Below, in pieces: positions 58,028-59,577 of a stretch of DNA of 59,577 nucleotides. Source of the stretch: Mammaliicoccus stepanovicii (GTDB lineage: Bacteria; Bacillota; Bacilli; Staphylococcales; Staphylococcaceae); NCBI RefSeq assembly GCF_002902525.1, contig NZ_PPQZ01000009.1:1-59577 (forward strand). The letters run 5' to 3'. Position 1 is the stretch's first letter; each line of letters begins with the position of its first letter. The translations under genes were made by a program, and so were the position numbers. The notes beneath the pieces are model-generated. The model made no database searches and was not told where the DNA came from. It saw nothing but the letters and a program-made list of their open reading frames with translations.

Positions 58028-58642
58028 CTATAATATAATCTCTATAATATTTTTCAATATAATACACGCTACGACGACTATAATGACACTAGAAAATTTA
58101 TTCAAATAAACAATATACTTACCCGTTTTATCTACTGTTCCTAGTGCCTTACCTAATATTGCAAGTAAGATAAACCATAACCATGACACGGAAATAGTAG
58201 AAGCAGTAAAAATAATTTTATCGATACCTTCATAAACAGTTGCGTTTGTACCGATTACACCTATCGTATCCATGATGGCATGTGGATTTAATAAAGATAC
58301 TGACAGTGCAAATCCGATTTGCTTTTTGGCAGTCATTGAACTTGTCTTCTCCATTTGTTGTGGTTTTTCTTTCCACAAACTAATAGCCATATAGGTAAGA
58401 AATATAAATCCAATAATATACACAATTAGTTGTAATGTAGGTAATGAAAGTAAAATAAGAGAAACACCTAAAATAGCAAGTAATATTAATATTGAATCAC
58501 ATATTCCTGCTGTTATTACTGCTGGTAATACTTTTTTAAATTGTTTATGGTTAGCACCTTGATTAAAAATAAATACATTTTGCGCACCTAGTGGCAAAAT
58601 CAATCCGAGTGCTAATAAAAAACCATGAAGTAATGCAGTCAT
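58028..58642 (-). CDS. LysE/ArgO-family amino acid exporter
   Basis: A 204-residue membrane protein of the LysE family. The N-terminal helix has the family pattern LILPLGAQNVFIFNQG, and the middle has SLLNPHAIMDTIGVIG, the NPH signature of LysE/ArgO. Five to six hydrophobic helices are visible. It probably exports lysine, arginine or another basic amino acid. ATG 58642 follows AAGGAG. No LysG-type regulator gene lies next to it in the window. It has its own terminator and follows the surface protein operon. Confidence 0.9.
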   Translation of the reverse strand: MTALLHGFLLALGLILPLGAQNVFIFNQGANHKQFKKVLPAVITAGICDSILILLAILGVSLILLSLPTLQLIVYIIGFIFLTYMAISLWKEKPQQMEKTSSMTAKKQIGFALSVSLLNPHAIMDTIGVIGTNATVYEGIDKIIFTASTISVSWLWFILLAILGKALGTVDKTGKYIVYLNKFSSVIIVVVACIILKNIIEIIL

Positions 58643-58793
58643 GTGATACCATCTCCTTAAAACTTAGCATCATACTTTAATTAGAAACGAAAAGTTTAGT
58701 ATGAATCTTATTTTACTATTTAATTCCTATGAATGATATTGGAAAATTAATTTTTTTGATTATATTAATACTATAAATCACTAACTTAAAATA

Positions 58794-58837
58794 AAAGGAT
58801 CGATTCATTAGAAATACATCCAATGAAACGATCCTTT
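58794..58837. terminator. Terminator after the surface protein operon
   Basis: Arms AAAGGATCG / CGATCCTTT, with an inner TTCATT / AATGAA stem, are followed by TTTTATTTT on the minus strand, 38 bases after the stop of the 32-residue gene. Confidence 0.85.
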
Positions 58838-58874
58838 ATCATACTATCACTTTTTACCACTTAATAAATATTCA

Positions 58875-58973
58875 TTATTTTTGTTTTGTTTTATCTTGAA
58901 CAGTACCTTTAATAGAAGAAAGTGTTTTATTAGTTACTTTTCCACTTATACTGTTTTTATCAGATTGTGTCAT
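58875..58973 (-). CDS. 32-residue basic protein downstream of the surface protein gene
   Basis: A short open frame with a strong GGAGG Shine-Dalgarno 7 bases before ATG 58973, six bases after the surface protein stop. The protein reads MTQSDKNSISGKVTNK and then TLSSIKGTVQDKTKQK. It is basic and polar, with no membrane segment. The G-K-V-x-x-K...I-K-G-x-V-x-D-K-x pattern faintly recalls CsbD-type stress proteins, but the match is too short to call. Ribosome site quality and tight spacing suggest it is translated, perhaps coupled to the surface protein. The following terminator closes the unit. I do not know a function. Confidence 0.6.
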   Translation of the reverse strand: MTQSDKNSISGKVTNKTLSSIKGTVQDKTKQK

Positions 58974-58991
58974 AAATTAACCTCCAAAAAT

Positions 58992-59577
58992 TTATTTTGA
59001 TTCGTTTTTCTTACGACGACTTCTGAACATAAACAACGCACCTAATCCAGCTAACAATGAACCGATAAGTGTTGTATTAACATTATCATTAATACCAGTA
59101 TCCGGTAATTGTTTTAATTTCTGATTTGAATTATTATTTTGTTCGTTTGATACTTTCTGTCCTGTCATACCAACTTTATGTGAATCCATTTTATCTCCAG
59201 AAATCTGAGGTGTACTTGTTACTGGTTCTTCAGATGTGCCTGGTGTTGGTGGTTCTGGCATTGGATTATCCGGTGTACTTGGTGTCGGTGGTTCTGGCAT
59301 TGGATTATCCGGTGTATCTGGTGTTGGTGGTGCTGGTGTTGGATTATCCGGTGTATCTGGTGTCGGTGGTTCTGGTGTTGGATTATCCGGTGTATCTGGT
59401 GTCGGTGGTTCTGGTATTGGATTATCCGGCGTATCTGGTGTCGGTGGTTCTGGTGTTGGTTCTTCAACTGGTTTATGGAATCCTGAATCAATTGTCATAT
59501 CATCTTTATTGTTGACGACAACTGTTACTTTTTGACCATCTGAATCTTTATCGTCTGTTCCAACATTTGTTTTTGTT
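58992..59577 (-). CDS. LPXTG cell-wall-anchored surface protein, C-terminal part (cut by window edge)
   Basis: The frame stays open to the right edge, so the N-terminus is missing; 194 residues are visible. First comes TKTNVGTDDKDSDGQ...DMTIDSGFHKP, which resembles the end of an SdrD_B/Cna-B-type domain as in Sdr proteins. Six 13-residue proline-rich repeats follow, then a short linker, the sortase signal LPDTG, a hydrophobic helix (NTTLIGSLLAGLGALFMF) and the basic tail RSRRKKNESK. Sortase A should cleave between Thr and Gly and link it to peptidoglycan. It is probably an adhesin; the ligand is unknown. Confidence 0.93.
   Translation of the reverse strand, partial: TKTNVGTDDKDSDGQKVTVVVNNKDDMTIDSGFHKPVEEPTPEPPTPDTPDNPIPEPPTPDTPDNPTPEPPTPDTPDNPTPAPPTPDTPDNPMPEPPTPSTPDNPMPEPPTPGTSEEPVTSTPQISGDKMDSHKVGMTGQKVSNEQNNNSNQKLKQLPDTGINDNVNTTLIGSLLAGLGALFMFRSRRKKNESK
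59220..59453 (-). repeat. Six 39-bp repeats coding for a proline-rich wall-spanning region
   Basis: The unit codes for PEPPTPDTPDNPx, 13 residues. Units 1-3 differ only in the last residue, unit 4 has PAPP, unit 5 has PST, and unit 6 is degenerate (PEPPTPGTSEEPV). Nearly identical units suggest recent expansion and length variation between strains. Confidence 0.92.

Noticed and set aside
59236-59535. Open frame on the plus strand coding for a Gly/Ser/Val repeat protein, and other frames across the same repeats
   Set aside because: It is the antisense of the proline-rich repeats; any 39-bp repeat without stops stays open in several frames. No ribosome binding site fits and the minus-strand LPXTG frame is clearly coding.

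Overview
This is a low-GC Gram-positive chromosome segment from the family Staphylococcaceae. The gene order glnA-glnR-ynbB-hflX-bsaA-hfq-miaA-glpDKFP-mutL-mutS-ricA-miaB-korB/A-ymdB-rny-recA-cinA-pgsA-ymfMKIHF-ftsK-rnjB-pnpA-rpsO-ribF-truB-rbfA is the one I know from Staphylococcus aureus, and the protein sequences match that group closely. Several additions are not in S. aureus at these places as far as I recall: an M16 peptidase between pnpA and rnjB, a riboswitch-controlled thiW, a heterodimeric ABC exporter, and a secreted GH31 enzyme between pnpA and rpsO. They suggest a Mammaliicoccus (former S. sciuri group) or another deep-branching staphylococcus. The genus call is inference.

Layout. 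0-1.3 kb: accessory edge with a cut-off acetyltransferase-like gene, two tiny membrane proteins and a striking 41-bp tandem repeat. 1.3-28.9 kb: almost all minus strand. It covers nitrogen assimilation (glnA/glnR with a GlnR box and a CodY-like site), HflX, glutathione peroxidase, Hfq/MiaA, a complete glycerol regulon (glpP activator, glpF, glpK, glpD, each transcription unit with a terminator-type leader), mismatch repair (mutL, mutS), TPP riboswitch-thiW, RicA, MiaB, an ABC exporter pair, a thiamine-binding protein, KorAB and YmdB. 28.9-31.4 kb: a plus-strand island with an acidic orphan protein, YozE and a TarM/TagE-like glycosyltransferase. 31.5-49.3 kb: minus-strand core with RNase Y, RecA, CinA, PgsA, the ymf cluster, FtsK, RNase J2, an MlpA-type peptidase and PNPase. 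49.5-52.7 kb: an insertion between pnpA and rpsO that carries an SOS-controlled YolD-like gene and the GH31 enzyme. 52.9-55.7 kb: rpsO-ribF-truB-rbfA, here with no infB next to rbfA. 55.7-59.6 kb: accessory genes (esterase, VOC protein, acetyltransferase, LysE exporter, a 32-residue protein) and the C-terminal end of a large LPXTG surface protein that runs off the window.

Functional links. GlpP (12.8 kb) should read through the leader terminators of glpF-glpK and glpD, while a cre site overlapping the glpF promoter adds catabolite control. RNase Y, RNase J2, PNPase, Hfq and YmdB put much of the RNA-decay machinery in one window. LexA boxes stand before recA and the YolD-like gene. A thiamine theme (riboswitch, ThiW, thiamine-binding protein) lies beside the TPP-dependent KorAB.

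Many starts were moved inward from the longest open frame because a Shine-Dalgarno sequence decides them, and many of those are TTG or GTG. Motif and leader calls come from reading by eye; no database search was run.
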